44,802 nucleotides of DNA from Dehalococcoidia bacterium (GTDB taxonomy: Bacteria > Chloroflexota > Dehalococcoidia > Lucifugimonadales > Australimonadaceae). A program made the translations under genes and the position numbers. The notes beneath the pieces were generated by a model. The model was not told the origin of the DNA. It searched no databases and saw only the letters and a list, made by a program, of their open reading frames with translations. Shown here piece by piece: positions 16,930 through 24,074 of this stretch. The stretch spans positions 1 through 44,802 of the forward strand of contig JAKUPZ010000014.1 in the NCBI GenBank assembly GCA_022449765.1, read 5' to 3'. Position 1 is the stretch's first letter. Every line of letters begins with the position of its first letter.

Positions 16930-19137
16930 TTAGTCTCTAGGGCGTCTAGGACCCCTGTCCCTGTCCCTGTCTCTGCCGCCTCTTCGGTCGCCTCCATCAC
17001 GTGAACCGCCAGAGCTTCGGCCGCTTGGACTTGGTCGCCTTGCTACGACTTCTTCTGGACTAGAATCCTCTAATATTGCTCTATGGGACAAATTAACTCT
17101 ACCCATACGATCAACTTCATAAACCAAAACATCTAGTTCGTCACCAATTTTAAGGACGGATTCAACTGACTCGACTCGCTTTGTATCTAGTTCACTTACG
17201 TGAACTAGTCCATCTTTCCCTGGGAGGATTTCAACAAACGCACCGAAGTTCTCAATACGGGTAACCTTACCGGTATAACGCTCTCCGGTAACAACTTCTT
17301 TCGTCAGCCCTTCAATCATTTTTATTGCTTCTTCAGCTGATGCTCCATCGGAGGAGCCAATAGTTACAGAACCGTCATTATCAACATCTACCGAAGCACC
17401 TGTAGCTTCTATAATCCCTCGGATATTCTTGCCGCCGGGTCCAATTAAAGCACCAATCTTATCAACGGCGATGGTTAGTCGAGTCATTCGCGGAGCATTT
17501 GAGTTCAACTCGCTTCTTGGTTGCTCAATAGTACTTAGCATATGGTCGAGGATGAACGATCTTCCTTCTTTTGCTTGCGCTAAGGCCTGGCGAAAAATTT
17601 CCTGAGTGATTCCCGCAACTTTTATGTCCATTTGGAGCGCAGTAATTCCTTCGGTAGTACCAGCAACTTTAAAATCCATATCTCCGAAGAAATCTTCAAC
17701 GCCTTGAATATCAGTGAGTACTTGAAAATTACCATTCTCATCTGTCATTAATCCCATTGCCACACCAGAAACTGGCCGCGTGATTGGGACACCAGCATCC
17801 ATCAAGGACATTGTGCTACCACACACACTTCCCATCGAAGTGCTTCCATTTGAAGCTAAGGCCTCAGAGACTACTCTGAACGCATATGGGAAATCCACTT
17901 TATCTGGGATCACCGGCAATAATGCTCTCTCTGCTAAAGCGCCATGCCCGATCTCGCGCCTGCCAGTACCCATCCTACGGGCTTCACCTGTTGAATAAGG
18001 AGGGAAGTTGTAGTGGTGCATATAGCGCTTAGTATCTTCAGGATTCAAGCCGTCGAGCTTTTGTTCCAATGTCAGAGAACCCAAAGTTGCAATTGTTAAT
18101 ATTTGAGTTTCACCCCGTTGGAAAAGAGCAGAGCCATGAGTACGTGGTAGTAGCCCAACTTCACTTGACAATGAACGCACCTCGGTAAGCTTTCTTCCGT
18201 CAGGGCGTTTACCTTCCTTAATCACTTTTTCACGAACTATTTTCTTAAGAACTTCATCAAAAACTTTAGCAACGTCTGACGATTCATATTCCTCTGCCAG
18301 AGCAGTAATAGCCGAATCCTCAGCTTCCTTTATATTTTCGTTCCGCTCTCCTCTTCCCTGGCCACGGTCAATAACACCTTCAATTGAAGAACGCACTATG
18401 CTGTCAACTTTAGATACTAGGTCTGGGTCAGATTGACTCGCTAGCGTAACCTCTGCTTTTGCCTTACCAATATCTTTTACGAGCTGATCTTGCAATTCGA
18501 TAATCTTGACATTAGTTTCTTGGCCAATTCTCAAGGCTTCCAACACGATTTCTTCACTAACTTCTTTTGCTCCAGCCTCAATCATGATTACCGCATCTCG
18601 ACTGCCAGCAATAGTCAAATCTAATTTACTTTCCTCTAATTGTTCAAATGTGGGATTAACCACTACCTCATCATTTACATAACCCATACGAGTCGCGGCT
18701 ACAGGGCCATTGAATGGAATTTGGGACGTAGAAAGAGCAGCTGATGCACCAATTATCCCAAGAATATCTGGTTGGTTTACTTGATCAGCAGATAACACCG
18801 TAACTATTACTTGAACTTCATTTCGCATGCCTTTTGGAAAGCGTGGGCGCAATGGCCTATCGGTCAAGCGTGCAGCCAAAGTAGCTTCGGTAGTAGGACG
18901 ACCTTCCCTTCGGAAGAAACTCCCCGGAATTCTACCGACAGCATAAAGACGCTCTTCGTACTCAATTGTGAGAGGGAAGAAATCGAGTCCTTCACGAGAC
19001 CCTCCCATAACGGCAGTAACTAAAACCACCGTATCTCCATACCTGACAACTGCTGAGCCATGGGCCTGCGGTGCAAGTTTTCCGGTTTCTATTGAGAGAG
19101 TTCGCCCCCCAATTTCGATTTCATGGTAAGTAGGCAT
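16930..19137 (-). CDS. pnp: Polynucleotide phosphorylase
   Basis: A 735-residue PNPase, the phosphorolytic 3'-5' exoribonuclease of the RNA degradosome. It has two RNase PH domains (about 5-230 and 310-540), a KH domain with IGPGGKNIRGI (near 560) and an S1 domain (about 615-685), then a basic Arg/Gly/Asp-rich tail with RDRDRDRG, probably an extra RNA-contacting tail. FFRREGRPTE-like and GTGRREIGHGALAERAL active-site segments are present. The start is the ATG at 19137, because GCGAGGAG stands 5 bases before it; the longer TTG reading from 19158 runs through this ribosome-binding site. It follows rpsO by 86 bases, the classic rpsO-pnp order. Confidence 0.97.
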   Translation of the reverse strand: MPTYHEIEIGGRTLSIETGKLAPQAHGSAVVRYGDTVVLVTAVMGGSREGLDFFPLTIEYEERLYAVGRIPGSFFRREGRPTTEATLAARLTDRPLRPRFPKGMRNEVQVIVTVLSADQVNQPDILGIIGASAALSTSQIPFNGPVAATRMGYVNDEVVVNPTFEQLEESKLDLTIAGSRDAVIMIEAGAKEVSEEIVLEALRIGQETNVKIIELQDQLVKDIGKAKAEVTLASQSDPDLVSKVDSIVRSSIEGVIDRGQGRGERNENIKEAEDSAITALAEEYESSDVAKVFDEVLKKIVREKVIKEGKRPDGRKLTEVRSLSSEVGLLPRTHGSALFQRGETQILTIATLGSLTLEQKLDGLNPEDTKRYMHHYNFPPYSTGEARRMGTGRREIGHGALAERALLPVIPDKVDFPYAFRVVSEALASNGSTSMGSVCGSTMSLMDAGVPITRPVSGVAMGLMTDENGNFQVLTDIQGVEDFFGDMDFKVAGTTEGITALQMDIKVAGITQEIFRQALAQAKEGRSFILDHMLSTIEQPRSELNSNAPRMTRLTIAVDKIGALIGPGGKNIRGIIEATGASVDVDNDGSVTIGSSDGASAEEAIKMIEGLTKEVVTGERYTGKVTRIENFGAFVEILPGKDGLVHVSELDTKRVESVESVLKIGDELDVLVYEVDRMGRVNLSHRAILEDSSPEEVVARRPSPSGRSSGGSRDGGDRRGGRDRDRDRGPRRPRD

Positions 19138-19223
19138 GTATTCTCCTCGCTTATACAAGCAGCACTAATCTATCTATGAATTTGATTCGGTAAAAACGCT
19201 AGTGTCGAAGAATAAAGTATGGC

Positions 19224-19490
19224 TTAGCCGCGTAGGCCCAAGCTTTCCACTACGCTTCGGTAACGACCAACATCCTCTTTTGCAAGATATCGCAGTAAGC
19301 GACGTCGTTGTCCAACCAATTTCAAAAGACCTCTTCGTGTTGCATGGTCTTTGTGATTCTGGCGGAGGTGATCTGTCAGGCCGCGTATTCGCTCAGATAG
19401 AAGCGCAACTTGCACTTCTGTAGAACCAGTATCTCCTGGCTTCTTCTGGTATTGACTAATAATCTGTTGTTTTGTTTCTGTACTTAACAT
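19224..19490 (-). CDS. rpsO: 30S ribosomal protein S15
   Basis: An 88-residue S15, which binds the central domain of 16S rRNA early in 30S assembly. [17 protein letters not shown] and the LGLRG C-terminus are family hallmarks; the [19 protein letters not shown] segment carries the RNA-binding residues. The start is the ATG at 19490, giving the standard length; the frame is open further upstream but that part is not S15. A perfect extended -10 promoter lies upstream, and the leader between them can fold into two competing hairpins (see the leader entry), a likely autoregulatory site because S15 commonly controls its own mRNA. Confidence 0.96.
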   Translation of the reverse strand: MLSTETKQQIISQYQKKPGDTGSTEVQVALLSERIRGLTDHLRQNHKDHATRRGLLKLVGQRRRLLRYLAKEDVGRYRSVVESLGLRG

Positions 19491-19494
19491 TACT

Positions 19495-19514
19495 GGTCCG
19501 CGGACCGAGTCCTT
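19495..19514 (-). promoter_or_regulatory. rpsO leader: palindrome and competing hairpins between Shine-Dalgarno and AUG
   Basis: On the rpsO strand AAGGA (19514-19510) is 19 bases before the AUG, too far for normal initiation. Two exclusive hairpins are possible: GGAC-TCG-GTCC (19512-19502), which buries part of AAGGA, or GGTC-CGCG-GACC (19506-19495, inside a perfect 12-base palindrome), which would leave AAGGA free and bring it to an effective distance of about 7 bases from the AUG. This is a plausible S15 or growth-rate switch; it is inferred from base pairing only. Confidence 0.5.
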
Positions 19515-19544
19515 CTTTTTCCGCTCTTTTCTTATTTCGAATTC

Positions 19545-19553
19545 ATTATAACA
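19545..19553 (-). promoter_or_regulatory. rpsO-pnp promoter, extended -10
   Basis: On the minus strand TGTTATAAT is a perfect extended -10 (TGn plus TATAAT at 19550-19545). GGGACA at a spacing of 16 is a fair -35. Transcription would start near 19538 and give a leader of about 48 bases before the rpsO ATG. Confidence 0.7.
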
Positions 19554-19655
19554 TGACTGTGCTAATTGTCCCACAAAACGTACTTTTAAGAGTACCAAGC
19601 GTATCTCTGATTAGCATAATTCAATGTTTTCGTTCTTTTATATGAGGGAGTTTAA

Positions 19656-20747
19656 ATGAAGATCACCAGAGTGTTAGCCACTACCCACAATGTACCTGTA
19701 CCAGTACCACTTCTTGAAGAGCCTGTAATGAGGCCATTAGTTTTCTGTTCAATCGAAACAGACACAGGGATTTCAGGCTATGGTATTTCTGGTCCAATTC
19801 AACGTAATGCTGTACGTGAGCACATTAATACTGAAATGGGTCCAATGATCTTAGGTTCTGATCCGTTCAATACTGAACGAATATGGCACCAACTCTATGT
19901 CGAGCATAACCCTCGATCTCAAACTGGTACTTGGTCGTCTGCAATAAGCGCAATTGATATTGCGCTGTGGGATATAAAAGGAAAAGCTACAAATCTACCA
20001 GTATGGAAATTACTTGGAGGAGCGCAATCAATAGTGCCAGCGTATATCACATTTGGTCTCCCTGAGTATTCACAGGAACAATTAGTAGAAGTAGCAAAAT
20101 CTTTTGTTGATCAGGGAGAGGATAAGCTCAAAATGGTAGTGGGCGTCGCAGGTGATCATCAAGGATGGAAGGAAGATTCAAAAAGAGTACATGCGGTCAG
20201 AGATGCTATTGGCCCTGATGTGCAGCTCTCTATGGATGCTAACTACATGTTCCAATTCAATAATGCACTGAACCTGGCGAAAGCAGTTGAAGAATGTAAT
20301 ATTGAATGGTTTGAAGAGCCCGTATGGGGAAATGATGCTCAATTGTTGCATGATCTAAGGATGCGCACCAGCATTCCTATATCTGCTGGTCAGAACGAAG
20401 GCCATCGCTTCCGTGCGCGAGATCTATTGGTGAACAAGTCTGTAGATATTTTACAACCAAATGTTGCCTATTGCGGTGGGTTTTCAGAGGGTATGAAATT
20501 TGCGACTCTTGCGCACTCGTTCAACCTTCCAATTGCTAATGGCGGAGGCTGGCCCCACCACAATATGCATCTGCAAGCAGCAGTGCCCAATGGCTGGCGC
20601 ATTGAGTATCACTACGTAATGTGGAAATGTGGCGAAATATTATTTGACGGATGCGTGGGACCTGAAAAAGGGTGGACAATTATGCCTGAAGCCTCTGGCT
20701 TAGGACTTGACCCTAAATGGGACGCATTAAAAGAATACCAAGAGTAA
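19656..20747 (+). CDS. Enolase-superfamily enzyme, mandelate racemase/muconate lactonizing type
   Basis: A 363-residue MR-type enolase-superfamily protein. The capping domain covers about 1-120, and the barrel holds K157-x-K159 (DKLKM), metal ligands D194 (MDANY), E220 (WFEEPV) and E248 (GQNEG), and a histidine at 301/302 in GGGWPHHNMH. Lys on one face and His on the other is the MR-subgroup arrangement for removing the alpha-proton of an acid sugar or similar carboxylate; racemisation or dehydration of an aldonate is the likely reaction, but the substrate is unknown. GAGGGAG lies before the ATG. A strong terminator follows. Large families of such paralogs are a known feature of SAR202 genomes. 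Confidence 0.87.
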   Translation: MKITRVLATTHNVPVPVPLLEEPVMRPLVFCSIETDTGISGYGISGPIQRNAVREHINTEMGPMILGSDPFNTERIWHQLYVEHNPRSQTGTWSSAISAIDIALWDIKGKATNLPVWKLLGGAQSIVPAYITFGLPEYSQEQLVEVAKSFVDQGEDKLKMVVGVAGDHQGWKEDSKRVHAVRDAIGPDVQLSMDANYMFQFNNALNLAKAVEECNIEWFEEPVWGNDAQLLHDLRMRTSIPISAGQNEGHRFRARDLLVNKSVDILQPNVAYCGGFSEGMKFATLAHSFNLPIANGGGWPHHNMHLQAAVPNGWRIEYHYVMWKCGEILFDGCVGPEKGWTIMPEASGLGLDPKWDALKEYQE

Positions 20748-20785
20748 TTTAAAAGGGGCCAGATATCGATCTGGCCCCTTTTAAA
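20748..20785. terminator. Bidirectional intrinsic terminator, perfect 17-bp stem
   Basis: The 5' arm at 20748-20764 (with AAAAGGGGCCAGAT) pairs perfectly with the 3' arm at 20769-20785 around the loop ATCG. The A-run before and T-run after the GC core make it work on both strands. It lies between the end of the enolase gene and the stop of the P-II gene, which converge on it. Confidence 0.9.
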
Positions 20786-20789
20786 ACCG

Positions 20790-21143
20790 TTAAATTGCAG
20801 ATTCCCCTCGTTCTCCGGTTCTAACACGCACAAGATCAGATACAGGAGAAACAAATATTTTCCCGTCTCCAATTTCTCCTTCATCAGGACTACGGGCTGC
20901 ATCAATAATTGCATTAATTACCACTTCCTGCATGTCGTCATTGACTACCGTTCGTACTAATGTTTTTGGCACCGAAGATCTACTTGCCATACTTCCCCCG
21001 CGGCCGACAAATACTTCAACGCCTCTTTGTCTCCCCTGGCCCGTAACATTGTAATAGTAGAAACCCTGACACCCTACAGCTTCAAGAGCTGCGGTAACTG
21101 AACCCACTCGCTCAGGTCTAATAACAGCTTCAATACTAATCAT
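20790..21143 (-). CDS. P-II nitrogen regulatory protein with atypical T-loop
   Basis: A 117-residue GlnB/GlnK-family trimer that senses 2-oxoglutarate and ATP/ADP and controls ammonium uptake. It has IRPERVGSV near the start, GQGRQRGVEV (35-44) and GEIGDGKIFVSPV with RVRTGERGESAI at the end, all normal P-II landmarks. In the T-loop, RGGSMASRSSVPK (48-60) replaces the usual RGAEYMVDFLPK: the tyrosine that is uridylylated in proteobacteria (Y51) is a serine, and the loop is two residues longer. The start is the ATG at 21143, because GAGGG precedes it by 5 bases; an ATG four codons earlier overlaps that site. It lies 51 bases after amt in the same operon. Confidence 0.92.
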   Translation of the reverse strand: MISIEAVIRPERVGSVTAALEAVGCQGFYYYNVTGQGRQRGVEVFVGRGGSMASRSSVPKTLVRTVVNDDMQEVVINAIIDAARSPDEGEIGDGKIFVSPVSDLVRVRTGERGESAI

Positions 21144-21194
21144 TTTATCCCTCATTCTAAGACTGATGTCGCAAGTCTTTTTAATTGTTATTCT

Positions 21195-22388
21195 TTAGTC
21201 AGCACCGTCATGGACATATGCTCTTTCACCATGAGCAGAAACGTCTAGTCCCTGATCCTCTTCTCTTGCTGAAACTCGTAAACCTAACCCAGGAATAACA
21301 TCCAATATTTTAAGAATGATCAAGCTTGCTACAAATGAGTAAACCAGCGTAGCTCCTACACCAGTTAATTGAATGCCAAGTTGGGCAAAATCACCCTCAA
21401 TCACTCCTTTTACCCCTGCAAAAGCCTCCACGGTGAAAATCCCAGTAGCAATGGCACCCCAAATACCACCAATTCCGTGAACAGCAAAGACGTCCAGTGA
21501 ATCGTCTATACCTAATCTAGGGCGGAGTAAAACCGCACCGTAGCACAATAATCCAGCACCAATACCAATACCCAAAGCGCCCATAACACCAACTGCACCA
21601 GCAGCAGGAGTAATCGCTACCAATCCTCCAACTGCACCTGTTGCTACACCCGCAGCGCTCATTCGATTATGCTGAAATTGTGAAAGTAATCCCCAAGTAA
21701 GCGCAGCCGAAGCTGCAGCTGTATTAGTAACTAAAAATGCGTTGATCGCCACACCGTCAGCCGCCAATCCTGACCCCGCATTGAACCCAAACCACCCAAA
21801 CCACAGAAGCGCCGCACCAATAACAACGTAAGGTACATTCCCAGGTTCAAGTCCTGGATTTCTTCGTTTACCAATCAGAAGAGCCGCCGCTACCGCAGCT
21901 ACTGCCGCATTTATATGAACCACTGTCCCACCGGCAAAATCCAATGCACCTAATTCGAATAGCCATCCCTTTTCAGCCCATACCCAATGGCAGATAGGTG
22001 CATAGACCAATGTTATCCAAGCAACTAAGAACACTAGGTATGTGGTGAACTTGAACCTCTCCACAACCGCACCAGTTATAAGTGCTGGAGTTATAATCGC
22101 AAACATCATTTGGAATATTGCGAACAACATATCTTCACCTGGTTCAATCCCGCTAAGACCTAAAAGGCTAAGATCTCCAACCCAGGCATTGCCTTCACCA
22201 AAAGCTACGCTGTATCCCCATAGTACCCATACAACACTAACTACTGCCATACTCATAAAGCTCAGCATGATCGTGCTAAGGACATTTTGACTTCGGACCA
22301 AACCCCCATAAAAAAAGGCTAATCCTGGAGTCATCAGTAACACTAAAGCTGAGGCTGTTAATAACCAAGCTATTGAACCACTATCCAT
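21195..22388 (-). CDS. amt: Ammonium transporter
   Basis: A 397-residue Amt/MEP/Rh channel with about 11 membrane segments. Family marks are MTPGLAFFYGG (19-29), the DFAGGTVVHI segment carrying the first pore histidine (near residue 154), WFGWFGFNAGSG, and VHGIGGIWGA with the second pore histidine. The C-terminal tail after about 365 is cytosolic and would meet P-II, which is encoded just downstream. AAAAGGAG precedes the ATG by 8 bases. A four-box GlnR-like operator lies at 22438-22475, 50-87 bases upstream, and a TAGAAT -10 candidate at 22414-22409, so nitrogen control is likely. Confidence 0.95.
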   Translation of the reverse strand: MDSGSIAWLLTASALVLLMTPGLAFFYGGLVRSQNVLSTIMLSFMSMAVVSVVWVLWGYSVAFGEGNAWVGDLSLLGLSGIEPGEDMLFAIFQMMFAIITPALITGAVVERFKFTTYLVFLVAWITLVYAPICHWVWAEKGWLFELGALDFAGGTVVHINAAVAAVAAALLIGKRRNPGLEPGNVPYVVIGAALLWFGWFGFNAGSGLAADGVAINAFLVTNTAAASAALTWGLLSQFQHNRMSAAGVATGAVGGLVAITPAAGAVGVMGALGIGIGAGLLCYGAVLLRPRLGIDDSLDVFAVHGIGGIWGAIATGIFTVEAFAGVKGVIEGDFAQLGIQLTGVGATLVYSFVASLIILKILDVIPGLGLRVSAREEDQGLDVSAHGERAYVHDGAD

Positions 22389-22437
22389 AATGGCAACTCC
22401 TTTTAAAAATTCTATGAACTTACAATGCCATCCAAGT

Positions 22438-22475
22438 TTTACGTAAGTGTTACTTCATGGTTACAAACATGTAAC
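22438..22475 (-). promoter_or_regulatory. GlnR-like four-box operator upstream of amt
   Basis: Read on the amt strand the sites are GTTAC (22475-22471), GTAAC (22464-22460), GTAAC (22453-22449) and GTAAA (22442-22438), each separated by exactly 6 bases, an 11-base period. This follows the actinobacterial GlnR pattern gTnAc-n6-GaAAc repeated twice. It ends about 23 bases before the TAGAAT -10 candidate, which is a usual activator position. No GlnR-type regulator is encoded in this window. Confidence 0.6.
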
Positions 22476-22534
22476 AAAAATAGACTGGTATATTTTGACT
22501 GCTGGGTATTAGACTCCTTGCACAGAAGGCCATA

Positions 22535-23443
22535 TTGCTAAACGTATTCTTCACAGTTGTACTGCCCATATTCTTGGTCGCAAGCTCAGGTGCTCTATTG
22601 CAGCGCCTCCGGCCAGGTGTATTAGGAATGCTGGGTCCAGCTGCGCTATACCTACTCAGTCCTGCACTAGTATTGGATGGGCTTCTAGAAACAAATCTGT
22701 CAGCTGATGTCTCTCTCAAAATAATTGCAGCCACTGTTAGTGCAGTCATTTCAATGGCCGCAGTTTCATGGCTTGTATCCAAACTTCTCAAGCATGACAG
22801 GCCAACTCAGAGTGCATTCCTGCTAACGGGGACGTTTGCAAATGCCGGGAACATGGGATTACCAATTGCATATCTTGCGTTTGGTGAAGAAGGCCTAGCC
22901 GTAGCAATTTTAATTTTTGTGGCACAGGGGTCTTTAAGCTGGCCTTTAGGTATATACCTAGCTGCTAGAGGACGCACGAAAGGTTGGCAACCATTGATTA
23001 AGGCAATCAAGGTTCCTACTCTCTATGCAGTACCGCTAGCCCTAATAATTAGGGCTTTTGGGTGGGATTTACCTCAAACATTTGATACCACTATCAGCTT
23101 AATGGCCGACGCGACGATTCCTGCAATGCTACTTGTATTAGGCTACCAACTTGCTCAAGGCATACAGCTGGACAAAGCACTCAGCCTAGGCAGTGCACTT
23201 TTTACAAGGCTAGTGCTAGGAGCCATTATTAGCATAGGTCTTGCTGAATTGTTTGGTCTCGACGGTACCGCACGTAATACTGTAGTAGTGGTATCTGCAA
23301 TGCCTACAGCAGTATTCACCACAATTCTTGCTACAGAATTCCAAGCCATGCCAAGGTTCGTCGCAAGTGCAGTCGTAACCAGCACGCTAGCCAGTCTTAT
23401 AACCCTTACAGTATTAATTGATTTATTACAGAAGTACGGCTAG
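22535..23443 (+). CDS. AEC-family permease (auxin efflux carrier-like)
   Basis: A 302-residue membrane protein with about ten transmembrane segments in two halves of the AEC (bile/arsenite/riboflavin-type) fold. TGTFANAGNMGLPIAYLAFG (residues 97-116) is the broken-helix signature of the family, and VVVSAMPTAVFTTILATEF is its counterpart in the second half. Bacterial members export or take up malonate, malate or other organic acids; the substrate is not clear. It starts with TTG, preceded by AGAAGG at a 5-base distance. It is divergent from amt, so the GlnR-like operator could affect it too. Its stop lies 4 bases from that of the convergent OsmC gene. Confidence 0.83.
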   Translation: MLNVFFTVVLPIFLVASSGALLQRLRPGVLGMLGPAALYLLSPALVLDGLLETNLSADVSLKIIAATVSAVISMAAVSWLVSKLLKHDRPTQSAFLLTGTFANAGNMGLPIAYLAFGEEGLAVAILIFVAQGSLSWPLGIYLAARGRTKGWQPLIKAIKVPTLYAVPLALIIRAFGWDLPQTFDTTISLMADATIPAMLLVLGYQLAQGIQLDKALSLGSALFTRLVLGAIISIGLAELFGLDGTARNTVVVVSAMPTAVFTTILATEFQAMPRFVASAVVTSTLASLITLTVLIDLLQKYG

Positions 23444-23447
23444 TAAT

Positions 23448-23993
23448 CTAAAGAGGGTTTCCATTTAAAGTAATGACTGTTGTCGTTTCAACATTTTGAA
23501 TCATTGACTGCATTGCAAAACAACTAGATTCTGCCATTTTTACCAAATGTTGAATTTTGTCAGGAGGCTCGGAAGATTCAATATCGAGATTGGACTCAAG
23601 TCCGACTGGCCCTCCAGTTAGGGTTCCAGCCAAAGCCGATCCATCTCTGTAAAATCTTGCTGTCTGTTTTACTCTTGCCTTCGTGTATTCAATGTGCAAC
23701 ATCTCGCTCAACCGAGCAAGCTGTGTAAGCAGTCAGAAAGCTATACCTGCAGAAAAATACGCTAATGGAGGGGGAGCAGTATCATCTCCTCCTAAATATT
23801 GTCCTTCATCAGATAGCATCTCGAATGTGCTACCGCGCCCTGCATGAACCCTTGCAATTTTTTTCTGACGATCCAAGGTTTCTGCTTCTAAGCTAATGAC
23901 TATCTCCCGGCGAGATCCATCTTGACCTCCTAAGCCTGGCTCAGATTCTTTTAACTCTATTTTTCTAACAATTTGTTCCACAATATCACCCAA
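23448..23993 (-). CDS. OsmC-like redox protein, probable selenoprotein (Sec at in-frame TGA)
   Basis: One 181-residue OsmC-fold protein interrupted by a TGA at 23735-23733 (codon 87). The halves are in the same frame with no shift: residues 1-86 end in APPPLAYFSAGIAF, and after the TGA the reading continues LLTQLARLSEMLHIEY to 23448. The TGA sits where OsmC/Ohr proteins have the reactive cysteine (AGxAF-C). The second family cysteine is kept at about 158 (MAESSCFAMQ), so a Sec-Cys pair would reduce peroxides. A SECIS-like hairpin lies just downstream. OsmC-like selenoproteins have been described from marine metagenomes. The start is TTG at 23993 or GTG at 23981. The alternative is a nonsense mutation or sequencing error. 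Confidence 0.82.
23703..23720 (-). promoter_or_regulatory. Bacterial SECIS-like stem-loop
   Basis: On the mRNA CUUGCUC (23720-23714) pairs over all 7 positions (one G-U) with GAGCGAG (23709-23703) around the loop GGUU. The loop starts 20 bases after the UGA and has G in its first two positions, which fits the published bSECIS rules (loop 16-37 bases away, short loop with a leading G, upper stem of at least 4 pairs). Below it, ACA/UGU and UGC/GCA can extend the helix with small internal loops. Confidence 0.75.
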
Positions 23994-24023
23994 TCATTTA
24001 ACAGCTACTATGTAATGATCACA

Positions 24024-24044
24024 CGATGAGTTACTATCTCATCG
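24024..24044. promoter_or_regulatory. Inverted repeat between OsmC and MFS genes
   Basis: CGATGAG (24024-24030) and CTCATCG (24038-24044) form a perfect 7-base inverted repeat with a 7-base spacer in the short divergent region of the OsmC and MFS genes. It may be an operator shared by both; no regulator is recognised. Confidence 0.35.
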
Positions 24045-24074
24045 CTATCAGCATACCGTAAACCGGAGCATTTG

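Noticed and set aside
16951-16975. Short tandem repeat (CCTGTC units) at the 3' end of pnp
   Set aside because: It simply encodes the RDRDRDRG part of the PNPase tail; not a CRISPR or mobile-element repeat.
19138-19158. Longer PNPase starting with TTG at 19158
   Set aside because: The added codons contain the Shine-Dalgarno sequence for the ATG at 19137, and homologs start there.
19580-19595. Near-palindrome GTACTTTTAAGAGTAC between rpsO and the enolase gene
   Set aside because: One mismatch, AT-rich, and no second copy seen; too weak to call an operator.
19491-19598. N-terminal extension of S15 up to 19598
   Set aside because: The region contains the -10 promoter and leader hairpins; S15 is normally 88-89 residues.
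23448-23711. Two separate short hypothetical genes (23448-23711 and 23733-23993)
   Set aside because: They are in the same frame, together match one OsmC protein, and are divided only by a TGA at the conserved cysteine with a SECIS-like hairpin after it.
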